NCBI RefSeq assembly: GCF_004217225.1
Contig: NZ_SHKM01000001.1
Coordinates: forward strand, 1,464,137 to 1,528,136
DNA: 64,000 nt
Direction: 5' to 3'
DNA from: Azospira oryzae
GTDB lineage: Bacteria; Pseudomonadota; Gammaproteobacteria; Burkholderiales; Rhodocyclaceae
Below are positions 33,303-42,100 of this stretch, piece by piece. The position numbers and the translations under genes are program-made. Numbering within the stretch: position 1 is the first letter of the stretch; each line of letters starts with the position of its first letter. The notes under the pieces were generated by a model. It was not told where the DNA came from and did no database searches. It saw only the letters and a list, made by a program, of their open reading frames with translations.

Positions 33303-34355
33303 CTACAGGGCGGGGTTGGGATAGCGCTGGTGCACGGCGTCGATGTCGGTCTGGATGGCGCGCCATTGCTCGGCCCCGGGCCGCCGTTCCCAGGCTTCCA
33401 GGTTTTCCTCCAGCTGGGCCAGGGAGGTGGCGCCGATGATGGTGCTGGTGACGCCGGGCCGGTTGTAGCAGAAGGCCAGGGCCAGCCCGGTCATGGAAAG
33501 GCCGTGGCGGGCGGCCAGCTCCCGGTAGGCGGCCAGGGCCGGCGGCACATTGACCTTCTCGTAACGCTGGCCGAAACCGGGGAAGGCGGTGATGCGCCCG
33601 GCCGCCTTGGCATCGGCCAGGTACTTGCCGGAGAGATGGCCGAAGGCCAGGGGCGAATAGGCCAGCAGGGACACCCGCTCCCGGAAGCAGACTTCGGACA
33701 GGCCGCCGGTGTCGTAGAGGCGGTTGATCAGGTTGTAGGCGTTCTGGGTGGAGGCGATGGCCGGCAGGCCGTGCTCCCGGGCCAGGCGCAGGAATTCCAT
33801 GACGCCCCAGGGGTGCTCGTTGGAGACGCCCACCTGGCGGATCTTGCCCTCCTGCACCAGCACCGCCAGGGCCTCCAGGGTTTCCCGCAGGGGCGTGGAC
33901 TCCCGCTCCTGTTCGGGCTCGAACTGCCACTGGCCGAACATGGGCTGGTTGCGGGCCGGCCAGTGCAGCTGGTAGAGGTCCACGTAGTCGGTCTGCAGGC
34001 GCTGGAGGGAATCCTCCAGGGCGCGGCGCAGATTGGCCAGGTCGAAAGCCAGGGGGCCGCCGCGGATCCACTCCATCCTGCGGGCGGGGCCGGCGGCCTT
34101 GGTGGCGATCACCACCTGGTCCCGGGCCTGGCGCTTGAGCCAGGAGCCGACGATGCGCTCCGTGGCGCCGTAGGTCTCGGCCCGGGCGGGCACCGGATAC
34201 ATCTCGGCGGTGTCGATGAAATTGATGCCGGCGGCGACGGCCCGGTCCAGCTGGGCGTGGCCTTCGGCCTCGCTGTTCTGCTGGCCGAAGGTCATGGTGC
34301 CGAGGCAGACGGCGGAAACCTTGAGCTCGCTGCGGCCCAATGCGCGATATTCCAT
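33303..34355 (-). CDS. Aldo/keto reductase, Tas type
   Basis: 350-residue NADPH-dependent aldo/keto reductase of the Tas/YghZ group. Barrel landmarks: MEYRALGRSELKVSAVCLGTMTFGQQN, the catalytic DTAEMYP tyrosine, VDLYQLHWPARN, VGVSNEHPWGVMEF, and STIIGATSLAQLEENLEA near the cofactor site. Substrate is unknown; Tas-type enzymes reduce diverse aldehydes. The gene is divergent from the EF-hand membrane protein with a 154-base gap holding a possible -10 TATACT at 34426 for the latter. CGGAG precedes its ATG. Confidence 0.93.
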   Translation of the reverse strand: MEYRALGRSELKVSAVCLGTMTFGQQNSEAEGHAQLDRAVAAGINFIDTAEMYPVPARAETYGATERIVGSWLKRQARDQVVIATKAAGPARRMEWIRGGPLAFDLANLRRALEDSLQRLQTDYVDLYQLHWPARNQPMFGQWQFEPEQERESTPLRETLEALAVLVQEGKIRQVGVSNEHPWGVMEFLRLAREHGLPAIASTQNAYNLINRLYDTGGLSEVCFRERVSLLAYSPLAFGHLSGKYLADAKAAGRITAFPGFGQRYEKVNVPPALAAYRELAARHGLSMTGLALAFCYNRPGVTSTIIGATSLAQLEENLEAWERRPGAEQWRAIQTDIDAVHQRYPNPAL

Positions 34356-34509
34356 GCTGTGCTCCGTAGAGGGGGTACGCCATTCTAGCGGCTCGCCCCC
34401 ACTATTCAGAGCGGGTCGGGTTTCCTATACTCGGCGCATATCCAGGCACGGCCCCGCCAACGAAGGGCCGGCGCTGCCTTCCCGCCCACCGACCGAGGAC
34501 CGCCATTCC

Positions 34510-36663
34510 ATGACCACTCCCCAGAACACCCACCGCTGGCGCTTCTTCCGCGCCGGGGGCTTCGACCAGGTGCGCCTGGACCGGGCCGAGGACCTGCTGC
34601 ACCTGGACCAGCTGGACCAGAAGCTGTGGGTCGCCCTCTCCTGCCCCATCCAGGGCCTGGAGTTCGACCGCCGCACCCTGGAGCTGATCGACACCGACCA
34701 GGACGGCCACATCCGCGCCCCGGAACTGATTGCCGCCCTGCACTGGACCGGCGCCCTGCTCAAGGACAAGGCCCTGCTCGGCGCCGGCGCCGCCACCCTG
34801 CCCCTGGACGCCATCGACGACAGCAGCGAGGAAGGCCGCCAGGTACTGGCCGCCGCCCGGCGCATCCTGCAGAGCCTGGGCAAGGGTGAGGCCGCCAGCA
34901 TCACCCCGGCCGACACCTCCGACATCGCCGCCATCTTCGCCGCCGCCCGCTTCAACGGCGACGGCATCGTCACCCCGGCCAACTGCCAGGACGAGGCCCT
35001 GGCCGCCCTGGTGCAGGACATCATGGAGCGCATCGGCAGCGACACCGACCGCAGCGGCGAGCCCGGCGTATCCCAGGCCCAGGCCGAGCGCTTCCTGGCC
35101 GAGGCCAAGGCCTGGTGCGAATGGCAGGCCGCCGCCCGGCAGGATGGCGCCGTGCTGCCCCTGGGCGAGGCCACCGCCGCCGCCCGGGACGCCGTGGCCG
35201 CGGTGCGGGCCAAGGTGGAGGACTATTTCACCCGCTGCCGCCTGGCCGCCTTCGACCCCCGGGCCGGCGGCCTCATGAACGGCGCCGAGGACGACCTCAA
35301 GGCCCTGGCGACGCGCAACCTGGAAGCGGGGGATGCGGCCATCGCCGCCCTGCCCCTGGCCCGCATCGAAGCCGGCCGCCCCCTGCCCCTGGAAGGCGGC
35401 CTCAACCCGGCCTGGAGCGCCGCCGTGGCCACCCTGGCCTGCGCCGCCGTGACGCCCCTGCTGGGCCAGCGGCAAGCACTGACGGAGGCCGACTGGCAGG
35501 CCCTGCTGGCCAGGCTGCAGGCCCATGAGGACTGGCTCGCCGCCCGGGTCGAAACCCCGGTGGCCGAGCTGGGGCTGGAGCGGCTGCAGGCCATCCTCGC
35601 CGGCAACCTGCCGGCGCGCCTGCTCGCCCTCATCGCCGAGGACGCCGCCGTGGCCCCCGAATTCGAGGCCATCAGCAGCGCCGACCGGCTGGTGCATTAC
35701 GTGCGCGACCTGGCCCTGCTGGCCAACAACTTCGTCTCCTTCCGCGACTTCTACACCCGCCGCGGCAAGGCCATGTTCCAGGCCGGCACCCTGTACCTGG
35801 ACGGCCGCAGCTGCGAACTGGTGATCCCGGTGAACGACGCCGCCAAACACGCCGCCCTGGCCGGCCTCTCCCGCATCTGCCTGGTCTATTGCGACTGCCA
35901 GCGCGGCGGCGAAAAGCTCTCCATCGCCGCCGCCTTCACCGCCGGCGATTCGGACCAGCTGCTGGTGGGCCGCAACGGCGTCTTCTACGACCGCCAGGGC
36001 CGGGACTGGAACGCCACCATCAGCAAGATCGTGGACCACCCCATCAGCATCCGCCAGGCCTTCTGGTCGCCCTACCGCAAGGTGGCGCGCATGATCGGCG
36101 AGCAGTTCCAGAAATTCGCCGCCGCCAAGGCCGCCGCCGTGGAGCAGCAGTCCGCCTCCCTGGTGGCCGACGGCGCCAAGAAGGTGGAAAGCGCACCCGC
36201 CGCCCCCGCCGCCCCGGCTGCGGCCAAGCCGGCGCCGACGCCCTTCGACGTGGGCAAGTTCGCCGGCATCTTCGCCGCCCTGGGCCTGGCCGTGGGCGCC
36301 ATCGGCACCGCCATCGCCTCGGTGGTCACCGGCTTCCTCGGCCTCTCCTGGTGGCAGATGCCCATCGCCGTGGCCGGCCTCATGCTCATGGTCTCCGGCC
36401 CCTCCATGCTGCTGGCCTGGTTCAAGCTCAGGAGCCGCACCCTGGGGCCCCTGCTGGACGCCAACGGCTGGGCGGTGAATGCCCGGGCCCGCATCAACAT
36501 TCCCTTCGGCACCGCCCTGACCCAGCTGGCCAAGCTGCCGGAGGGCGCCGAGCGGGCCCTCACCGACCCCTACGCCGACAAGCGCCGGGTGTGGCCCTGG
36601 GCCCTGACCTTCCTGGTGCTGCTGGCCGTCTTCGCCTGGGTGGTGCTGCGGGGCCACGTCTGA
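34510..36663 (+). CDS. Large EF-hand membrane protein, unknown function
   Basis: 717 residues. Near the N-terminus is a perfect 12-residue EF-hand loop, DTDQDGHIRAPE (61-72), plus two degenerate ones (RFNGDGIVTPAN and DTDRSGEPG). A long soluble alpha-rich region follows, then a conserved-looking core (NNFVSFRDFYTRRGKAMFQAGTLY, CQRGGEKLSIAAAFTAGDSDQLLVGRNGVFYDRQGRDWNATI). After an Ala/Pro linker three membrane helices close the chain (about 580-640 and 698-714). ATG at 34510. It is 16 bases before the Na/Pi cotransporter, so coexpression is near certain. No named family recognised; calcium sensing is inferred from the EF-hand only. Confidence 0.85.
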   Translation: MTTPQNTHRWRFFRAGGFDQVRLDRAEDLLHLDQLDQKLWVALSCPIQGLEFDRRTLELIDTDQDGHIRAPELIAALHWTGALLKDKALLGAGAATLPLDAIDDSSEEGRQVLAAARRILQSLGKGEAASITPADTSDIAAIFAAARFNGDGIVTPANCQDEALAALVQDIMERIGSDTDRSGEPGVSQAQAERFLAEAKAWCEWQAAARQDGAVLPLGEATAAARDAVAAVRAKVEDYFTRCRLAAFDPRAGGLMNGAEDDLKALATRNLEAGDAAIAALPLARIEAGRPLPLEGGLNPAWSAAVATLACAAVTPLLGQRQALTEADWQALLARLQAHEDWLAARVETPVAELGLERLQAILAGNLPARLLALIAEDAAVAPEFEAISSADRLVHYVRDLALLANNFVSFRDFYTRRGKAMFQAGTLYLDGRSCELVIPVNDAAKHAALAGLSRICLVYCDCQRGGEKLSIAAAFTAGDSDQLLVGRNGVFYDRQGRDWNATISKIVDHPISIRQAFWSPYRKVARMIGEQFQKFAAAKAAAVEQQSASLVADGAKKVESAPAAPAAPAAAKPAPTPFDVGKFAGIFAALGLAVGAIGTAIASVVTGFLGLSWWQMPIAVAGLMLMVSGPSMLLAWFKLRSRTLGPLLDANGWAVNARARINIPFGTALTQLAKLPEGAERALTDPYADKRRVWPWALTFLVLLAVFAWVVLRGHV

Positions 36664-36679
36664 TGGGCGCGGGCCGCCC

Positions 36680-38371
36680 GTGACGGCAGGCTCCTCCCTC
36701 CTCGGCCTGCTGACCGCCCTGCTGGGCGGCATCGGCCTCTTCCTGCTGGGCATGACCATGCTCACCGACGGCCTCAAGCTGGCCGCCGGGCGGGCCCTGG
36801 AGCGCATCCTGGCGGCGTGGACGCGGACCCGCCTGCACGGCCTCATCACCGGCATCTGCGTCACCGCCCTGGTGCAGTCCTCCACCGCCATGACCGTGGC
36901 CGCCATCGGCTTCGTCAATGCGGGCCTGCTCAGCTTCGCCGCCGCCCTGTGGGTGGTCTTCGGCTCCAACCTGGGCTCCTCGGTGACCGGCTGGCTGGTG
37001 GCCTGGATCGGCTTCAAGATCTCCATCGACGCCTTCGCCCTGCCCTTCATCGGCATCGGCATGGCCCTCAAGCTCACCGGCGAAGGCACCCGGCGCAGCG
37101 GCCTGGGCATGAGCCTGGCCGGCTTCGGCCTGCTCTTCCTCGGCATCGAACTGCTCAAGGACGGCTTCGCCGGCCTGGGGCCGGACGCCCTGCCGCGCCT
37201 GGGCAGCGACCCGGGCGCCCTGGCCCTGGCCATCCTCATCGGCATCGCCCTCACCGTCATCCTGCAGGCCTCCGCCGCCACCCTGACCCTGGCCCTGACG
37301 GCGGTGGCCGGCGGCATGCTGCCCCTCACCGCCGCCGCCGCCCTGGTCATCGGCGCCAACGTGGGCACCACCCTCACCGGCATCGTCGCCGCCATCGGCG
37401 CCACCGCCAACGCCAAACGCCTGGCCGCCGCCCACGTCTTCTTCAACGTCGCCACCGCGGTGGTGGCCGCCGCCCTGCTGGTGCCCCTGCTGTGGCTGTC
37501 AAAGGCCATCGACCTGGGGCTGGGCGACGGCGACGACCCGGTGACCCAGCTGGTGATTTTCCACACCCTCTTCAACGCCCTCGGCGTGGTGCTGATGGGC
37601 CTGCTCTCCCGCTGGCTGGTGCCCTTCCTGCTGTCCCGCTTCGCCTCCACCGAAGACAACGCCGCCCATCCCCGCTACCTGGACCGCAACGTCGCCACCG
37701 TGCCCCAGCTGGCGCTGCAGGCCCTGCGCCGGGAACTGGCCCGGGTCGCCCACCTGGCCCTGGAACTGGGGGACCTGGCCTGCCGCCACCTGCAACAGCA
37801 GGCGCCGGCCGACGCGGTGCAATTCACCCGCCGCCTGGAGGTGATCGAAAAGCTCCAGGCCGAGATCGGCCGCTTCGTCGGCGAAGTCAGCCGCCGCCAG
37901 GTGCACCGGGACCAGGCCGAACAGCTGCCCGAGCTGCTGCGCATCGCCAACTACTACGACACCCTGGCCCGGGTCATGTACCACGTGGCCCTCAGCGGCC
38001 AGGCCGCCCCCCGGGTCGTCACCAGCCCCCACCGGGACGAACAGACCGACCTGCTGGCCGCCGTCGCCCCCGTGCTGGTCTCGGCCCAGGCCTTCTTCGG
38101 TGCCGCCGACCCGGACTGCGGCGAAGCCCCGGAGAACATCGCCCTGCGCGCCGAAGAGGCCCGGGACAGCTTCGAGGACACCTACCAGCGCAGCAAGGCC
38201 GCCCTGCTCCAGGCCGGGGCCGGCGGCACCGACGTCAATGCCATGTACGACTGGCTGGCCTGCCTCAGCGACCTGCGCCGCGCCGTGGCCCAGGGCTTCA
38301 AGGCCAGCCAGCGCTTCGCCTCCCTGCCCGAGCTGAAGGAACCGGCTCTGGACAGCGAGTCGGAAGACTGA
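36680..38371 (+). CDS. Na/Pi cotransporter-family protein with PhoU-like tail
   Basis: 563 residues of the NptA/YjbB class. The N-terminal membrane part has two inverted Na/Pi repeats, each with the QSSTA/QASAA signature (VTALVQSSTAMTVAAIGF; VILQASAATLTLALTAV) and GSNLGSSVTG / GANVGTTLTG. From about residue 340 the cytoplasmic tail is helical and PhoU-like (QALRRELARVAHLALELGDL, LEVIEKLQAEIGRFVGEVS). In E. coli YjbB exports phosphate. GTG at 36680 has no clear ribosome-binding site; an internal ATG (codon 25) would cut the first helix. Middle gene of a three-gene operon. Confidence 0.92.
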   Translation: MTAGSSLLGLLTALLGGIGLFLLGMTMLTDGLKLAAGRALERILAAWTRTRLHGLITGICVTALVQSSTAMTVAAIGFVNAGLLSFAAALWVVFGSNLGSSVTGWLVAWIGFKISIDAFALPFIGIGMALKLTGEGTRRSGLGMSLAGFGLLFLGIELLKDGFAGLGPDALPRLGSDPGALALAILIGIALTVILQASAATLTLALTAVAGGMLPLTAAAALVIGANVGTTLTGIVAAIGATANAKRLAAAHVFFNVATAVVAAALLVPLLWLSKAIDLGLGDGDDPVTQLVIFHTLFNALGVVLMGLLSRWLVPFLLSRFASTEDNAAHPRYLDRNVATVPQLALQALRRELARVAHLALELGDLACRHLQQQAPADAVQFTRRLEVIEKLQAEIGRFVGEVSRRQVHRDQAEQLPELLRIANYYDTLARVMYHVALSGQAAPRVVTSPHRDEQTDLLAAVAPVLVSAQAFFGAADPDCGEAPENIALRAEEARDSFEDTYQRSKAALLQAGAGGTDVNAMYDWLACLSDLRRAVAQGFKASQRFASLPELKEPALDSESED

Positions 38372-38391
38372 ACAATCCAAGGAGAAACCCC

Positions 38392-38757
38392 ATGCTGTTC
38401 CACGACCTGTTCCGCCACGAACCCAACCAGCGCCGCATCGCCGCCGGCGACTTCCTCTTCCGCGCCGGCGACCCGGGCGACGCCCTCTACGTCCTCCTCG
38501 AAGGCCACGCCCGGGTGCTGGTGGGCGAGCGGGCGGTGGACGAAGTGGAAGCCGGCGCCATCCTCGGCGAAATGTCCCTGGTGGAACGGCTGCCTCACTC
38601 CGCCAGCGTCCTCGCCGTCAGCGACTGCACCTTCGCCGCCATCGACGAAAAGCGCTTCCACATCCTCATCGCCCAGACCCCCCACTTCGCCACCGAAGTC
38701 ATGCGCATCATGGCCCACCGGCTGCGGGCCACCAATCAGTTGCTGCAGCAGGAATAG
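38392..38757 (+). CDS. Stand-alone cyclic-nucleotide-binding domain protein
   Basis: 121 residues, essentially one CNB jelly roll: FRAGDPGDALYVLLEGHARVLVGERAVDEVEAGAILGEMSLVERLPHSASVLAVSDCTFAAIDEKRF. The phosphate-binding cassette reads GEMSLVERLPHSA, where the usual Arg-Ala contact (RxA/S) is HSA, so nucleotide binding is uncertain. No DNA-binding domain follows. AGGAG lies before the ATG, 20 bases after the transporter stop. It probably acts as a soluble partner of the transporter or the EF-hand protein. Confidence 0.9.
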   Translation: MLFHDLFRHEPNQRRIAAGDFLFRAGDPGDALYVLLEGHARVLVGERAVDEVEAGAILGEMSLVERLPHSASVLAVSDCTFAAIDEKRFHILIAQTPHFATEVMRIMAHRLRATNQLLQQE

Positions 38758-38775
38758 AAGTAGGGACAGGCCGCC

Positions 38776-38994
38776 TCAGTCGTCGCCCAGGGTCTTGCCC
38801 AGCCACACGCCCAGCAGCAGGGGCAGCAGCCAGCCGCGCCGCGGCGGTGGCGCCGGGACGCCCCGCCGGCGGGCCGGGCGCTTCAGGGCTGGGGCGGGCC
38901 GGCTGGAGGCCGGAGCCGCCACAGCAGCAAGGGAAGGATCGGGCGCCTCGCTGGCCCGGGCCCATTCGGCAAAGCTCTTTTTGCCCACCACCAT
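38776..38994 (-). CDS. Short predicted single-pass membrane protein
   Basis: 72 residues: a charged N-terminus (MVVGKKSFAEWARASEAPD), an Ala/Pro/Arg-rich middle and one hydrophobic C-terminal segment, GWLLPLLLGVWLGKTLGDD. AGGAGG sits 8 bases before the ATG, which is better support than most shadow frames have. It converges on the CNB gene with an 18-base gap. Possible tail-anchored protein; no family recognised and it may be spurious. Confidence 0.5.
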   Translation of the reverse strand: MVVGKKSFAEWARASEAPDPSLAAVAAPASSRPAPALKRPARRRGVPAPPPRRGWLLPLLLGVWLGKTLGDD

Positions 38995-39047
38995 GATGCC
39001 GCCCTCCTGCTCACAAGGCGCTGCCGATTGGGGCGGCGGCCACAGTC

Positions 39048-41876
39048 TTATGCCGCAGCCGCGGCCCGCTCCAGATTGAGGGCCAGCAGGCGGCGCAGGA
39101 TTTCCTCTTCCGCCATTTCCGGCGTGTAGTCGGTCCAGCCGTAGGCCGCGGCCACGGCCGCGTCCAGCTCCCGGTGGGCCAGATCCAGCCAGGCCGGGCG
39201 GGCGTTGTAGAGATTGGTCAGGGTGCGCTTCTTGAGGTCCGCCTCATGGCCCGGCTTGGCCACCGGCCGCTTGGGAAAGCCGGCCTTTTCTTCCTCCGGC
39301 GTGATGACCCAATCCACCCACTCCGGCGGATTGAGCCAGGCCTCCCGCCGCTCGTTGAGGCACCGGGCGGCGGCGGCAATGCGCTCCGCCGCCACCTCCC
39401 CCGCCAGACAGGGCGGCGTGCCCTGCCCCGTCCGGGGCGCCGTGTCCCGTGGCGTCATGCCGGCCGGGAAGGGGAAGGTCTCGAAGGTGGTGGTGGGGGT
39501 GTAGCGGGGATCGTTGCCCACCCCCAGCCAAGTGCACAGGCGCAGGGACCATAGTTCGTGGAAACGGGAGTGGAGAATGCCGAAGGTAAGGTCGTCGGAG
39601 CGGGCTATTGCAATTAGCTGATGGTCAGCCAGGACACGCGAGTCCATCCAGACAAACAAGCGATGCTTCGCTACAACCGGAGTGGCAATAAAGCGGTTCA
39701 GGCCAATAAGCGCAGTTCGCATTTTGGGAATGGGCTCGGCCAAACGCCACCATCGAGTCTTATAAGCGGCTCGATTACTTTTCTCTCGCATTGGTCTGAC
39801 CTGTTCGAGCACATGCGCGAATGGAACTTCATAGAGCATTGCGTCGGCCTCGGACATATCCACGCCGAAGTCGATGATCCATTTATCAGAGGAACGGCGC
39901 GTCACGTCCATGCCGTTTGACCAGGGACGGACCGCATCGCTATTCGGCCGTCCATTGGGATTGGGTATCTTGAGCCAGTCGCGTGCGACGTCCCCGGGAA
40001 TATCGAAAGGCCCGGCCTTTACGGTGGCAACAAAAGCGCAGTTGGTGTTTTCTGCCAGTTTGGTTGCCTTGGACAAAGCACTACCGGAGGTGAGGTCGGC
40101 ATTGATCTTTGCCACCGCCACCCCATCCAGTTGTGCCGGCTGGTCGCTATTACCGAAGCAGACCAGAGATACCCGTACAGCGGCACCTTCGTTGACCCAC
40201 TCTTCATCACCCCAGGCTTCAAAAATTCGAGTACTCGCCACGATCCGATCCAGCACCTTGCGATTGGCACCGCCGCGGATGGAGTTGGTGGCCACCAGCC
40301 CCGCAACAGTCAGCCTTCCTGCCTCAATCTGGGCCCGGGCCTTCTCGAACCAGTAAAGCACCAGATCGGCAAAACCTGGAACACGGCCATCATAGAGTTG
40401 CCGCAAGCGATCCGTGTAGTCACGCCCGAGTTCGCTCCACTGCTTCTTGGTGCCGAGGAAAGGAGGATTGCCGACGATAACATCGCACTGGGGCCATTCC
40501 GCTTCGCTACCGTCTGCATTCATCAGGGCATCCTGGTGCACGATGCCGTCCAGGGGCTTGAGGATGGGGTTGGTGGCGTGGGCGTAGCCGTTGCGGCGGC
40601 ACCACTGGATGTCGCCGATCCATACCGTGACCCGGGCCAGTTCGGCGGCGAATTCGTTGATCTCCAGCCCCAGGATGTTGTGGGGGCCGGTCTGCATGGA
40701 GAGTTCGGCGGGCAGGCCCAGTTCCTGGGCTTCCACATGGGCGCGCTTTTCCACGTCGCGCAGGGCTTTTAAGGCCAGGTAGAGGAAGTTGCCGGAGCCG
40801 CAGGCCGGGTCCAGCACGCGGAAGTGGTTGAGGCGCAGGAGAAAGGTCTGGTAGGCGGCCTTGGCCTTTTTCGGCTTGGCGGCAATCTCGGCTTTGACCG
40901 CCGCCCATTCGGCCAGCAGGGGCTCGCTGATGAGGGGGCGGATGAGTTTTTCGATGGTGCCGGTGTCGGTGTAGTGGGCGCCCAGGGGAGCCCGGGCGGC
41001 CGGGTCCAGGCCCCGCTCGAAGAGGGTGCCGAAAATGGTGGGGTCGATGGCGCGCCAGTCCATGTCGGCGGCGGCGGCATGGAGCCCGGCCAGATCGGAC
41101 GGCTCCAGGGGCGGGATGTCGATACTCTTGAAGAGGCCGCCGTTGAACCAGGGAATGTCGGCGTCGCCGTATTCGCCATTTTTCTGCTGCATGGCCTGGA
41201 ACAGCTTGGCAATGCGGCGGCGGGCCTTTTCCGCATCCTGGCCGGCGTTTTTCAGCAGGTCGGTGAAGATGCCGGCGGGCAGCAGGCTTTCGTCTTCGGC
41301 GAACATGCAGAACAGGCACTGCACCAGGAAGTGGGCCACCCGCTGGCCGTCTTCGCCCCGCTGGCGCATGGCCTTGGCCAGGCCGGCGAACTGGCCGGCA
41401 GCGGCGGCGGTGATGGCGGCAGTGGATTTTTCGGGGCGCAGCTTCTCCGGCTCGGTGAACACCCAGCGCAGCAGTTGCCGGGCTTCGGGCGTGACCAGCT
41501 GCTCGATGCGGATTTCCCTGGGTTCGTCCGGGTAGCCGGTGAAGGCGGTGTGGATGACGATGCGCTCCCGGTCGCAGACCACCAGCAGGGGCGGGTTCTC
41601 CAGTTGGAGGGCGTAGTCGGTGAGCTGCTTGAGGGCCTTCTCCAGGTCCCGCCCGGGCTTCTTGTTTTCCCAGCCGAAGTGCCCCCGTTTCCATACGTCG
41701 GCCCAGCCGTCGCCGCCGCCGGCCTTTTTGGCGCCGCGCTCGAAGCAGTAGTTGTCCGGGTCCCGGGGCTTGTCCACCTCCAGCAGTTCGCACAGGTCGT
41801 CGAAATGGGCCTGGGCGCCGGCCCGCTCCGAGAGTTTGTTGTCTTTCCAGCGGGCGATGAACTGTTCGGGCGTCAT
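39048..41876 (-). CDS. MmeI-like single-chain restriction enzyme-methyltransferase (Type IIL/IIG)
   Basis: 942-residue fusion of nuclease and adenine methyltransferase. The N-terminal PD-ExK site has D60, E70 and K72 (GWADVWKRGHFGWENKK), the same spacing as MmeI D70-E80-K82. A helical connector follows, then the methyltransferase with SAM motif DPACGSGNFLYLAL (about 355) and catalytic NPPF (about 470), then a target-recognition region (about 640-800) and a C-terminal part. About nucleotides 39.55-40.5 kb are notably less GC-rich than the ends. Start MTPEQFIARW at 41876 is the family-like start; an in-frame ATG at 41924 is possible. No separate protection methylase or defence partner is near, as expected for this type. 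Confidence 0.9.
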   Translation of the reverse strand: MTPEQFIARWKDNKLSERAGAQAHFDDLCELLEVDKPRDPDNYCFERGAKKAGGGDGWADVWKRGHFGWENKKPGRDLEKALKQLTDYALQLENPPLLVVCDRERIVIHTAFTGYPDEPREIRIEQLVTPEARQLLRWVFTEPEKLRPEKSTAAITAAAAGQFAGLAKAMRQRGEDGQRVAHFLVQCLFCMFAEDESLLPAGIFTDLLKNAGQDAEKARRRIAKLFQAMQQKNGEYGDADIPWFNGGLFKSIDIPPLEPSDLAGLHAAAADMDWRAIDPTIFGTLFERGLDPAARAPLGAHYTDTGTIEKLIRPLISEPLLAEWAAVKAEIAAKPKKAKAAYQTFLLRLNHFRVLDPACGSGNFLYLALKALRDVEKRAHVEAQELGLPAELSMQTGPHNILGLEINEFAAELARVTVWIGDIQWCRRNGYAHATNPILKPLDGIVHQDALMNADGSEAEWPQCDVIVGNPPFLGTKKQWSELGRDYTDRLRQLYDGRVPGFADLVLYWFEKARAQIEAGRLTVAGLVATNSIRGGANRKVLDRIVASTRIFEAWGDEEWVNEGAAVRVSLVCFGNSDQPAQLDGVAVAKINADLTSGSALSKATKLAENTNCAFVATVKAGPFDIPGDVARDWLKIPNPNGRPNSDAVRPWSNGMDVTRRSSDKWIIDFGVDMSEADAMLYEVPFAHVLEQVRPMREKSNRAAYKTRWWRLAEPIPKMRTALIGLNRFIATPVVAKHRLFVWMDSRVLADHQLIAIARSDDLTFGILHSRFHELWSLRLCTWLGVGNDPRYTPTTTFETFPFPAGMTPRDTAPRTGQGTPPCLAGEVAAERIAAAARCLNERREAWLNPPEWVDWVITPEEEKAGFPKRPVAKPGHEADLKKRTLTNLYNARPAWLDLAHRELDAAVAAAYGWTDYTPEMAEEEILRRLLALNLERAAAAA

Positions 41877-41902
41877 GGGGGCGGGGGAAGGTCGGTCGTA
41901 AA

Positions 41903-41919
41903 GATGCCATTGTGGCATC
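41903..41919. promoter_or_regulatory. Inverted repeat before the restriction-methyltransferase
   Basis: GATGCCATTGTGGCATC is an exact 7-3-7 inverted repeat 27-43 bases before the preferred start of the restriction gene. It is a candidate operator. Confidence 0.4.
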
Positions 41920-41980
41920 GGCACGATGCGATTGGAATCAAGCCGGCGCGCCGAACTCGATTACCGCTGCCTCAAAGCGC

Positions 41981-42004
41981 AAGGCGCAGCCTTGACTGCG
42001 CCTT
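41981..42004. other. Intergenic hairpin
   Basis: AAGGCGCAG / CTGCGCCTT with a 6-base loop lies between the restriction-methyltransferase and CDGSH genes. No T-run follows on either strand. Confidence 0.45.
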
Positions 42005-42100
42005 GTCGATGCCGTGAAGGCCAGCATCCACGCCACTCTCCAGACACACAAGCCGAAGAATGGCGTCCCGCCTGGCCCCCAGACCAGGCGGATTACGGAA

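Noticed and set aside
34402-37659. 1085-residue minus-strand frame
   Set aside because: Spans two real genes and their gap in antisense; no domain is visible.
39048-41876. BREX, DISARM or other multi-gene defence island
   Set aside because: Only a single MmeI-type fusion is present. Flanking genes (CDGSH, aminotransferase, CNB, transporter) are not known defence components.
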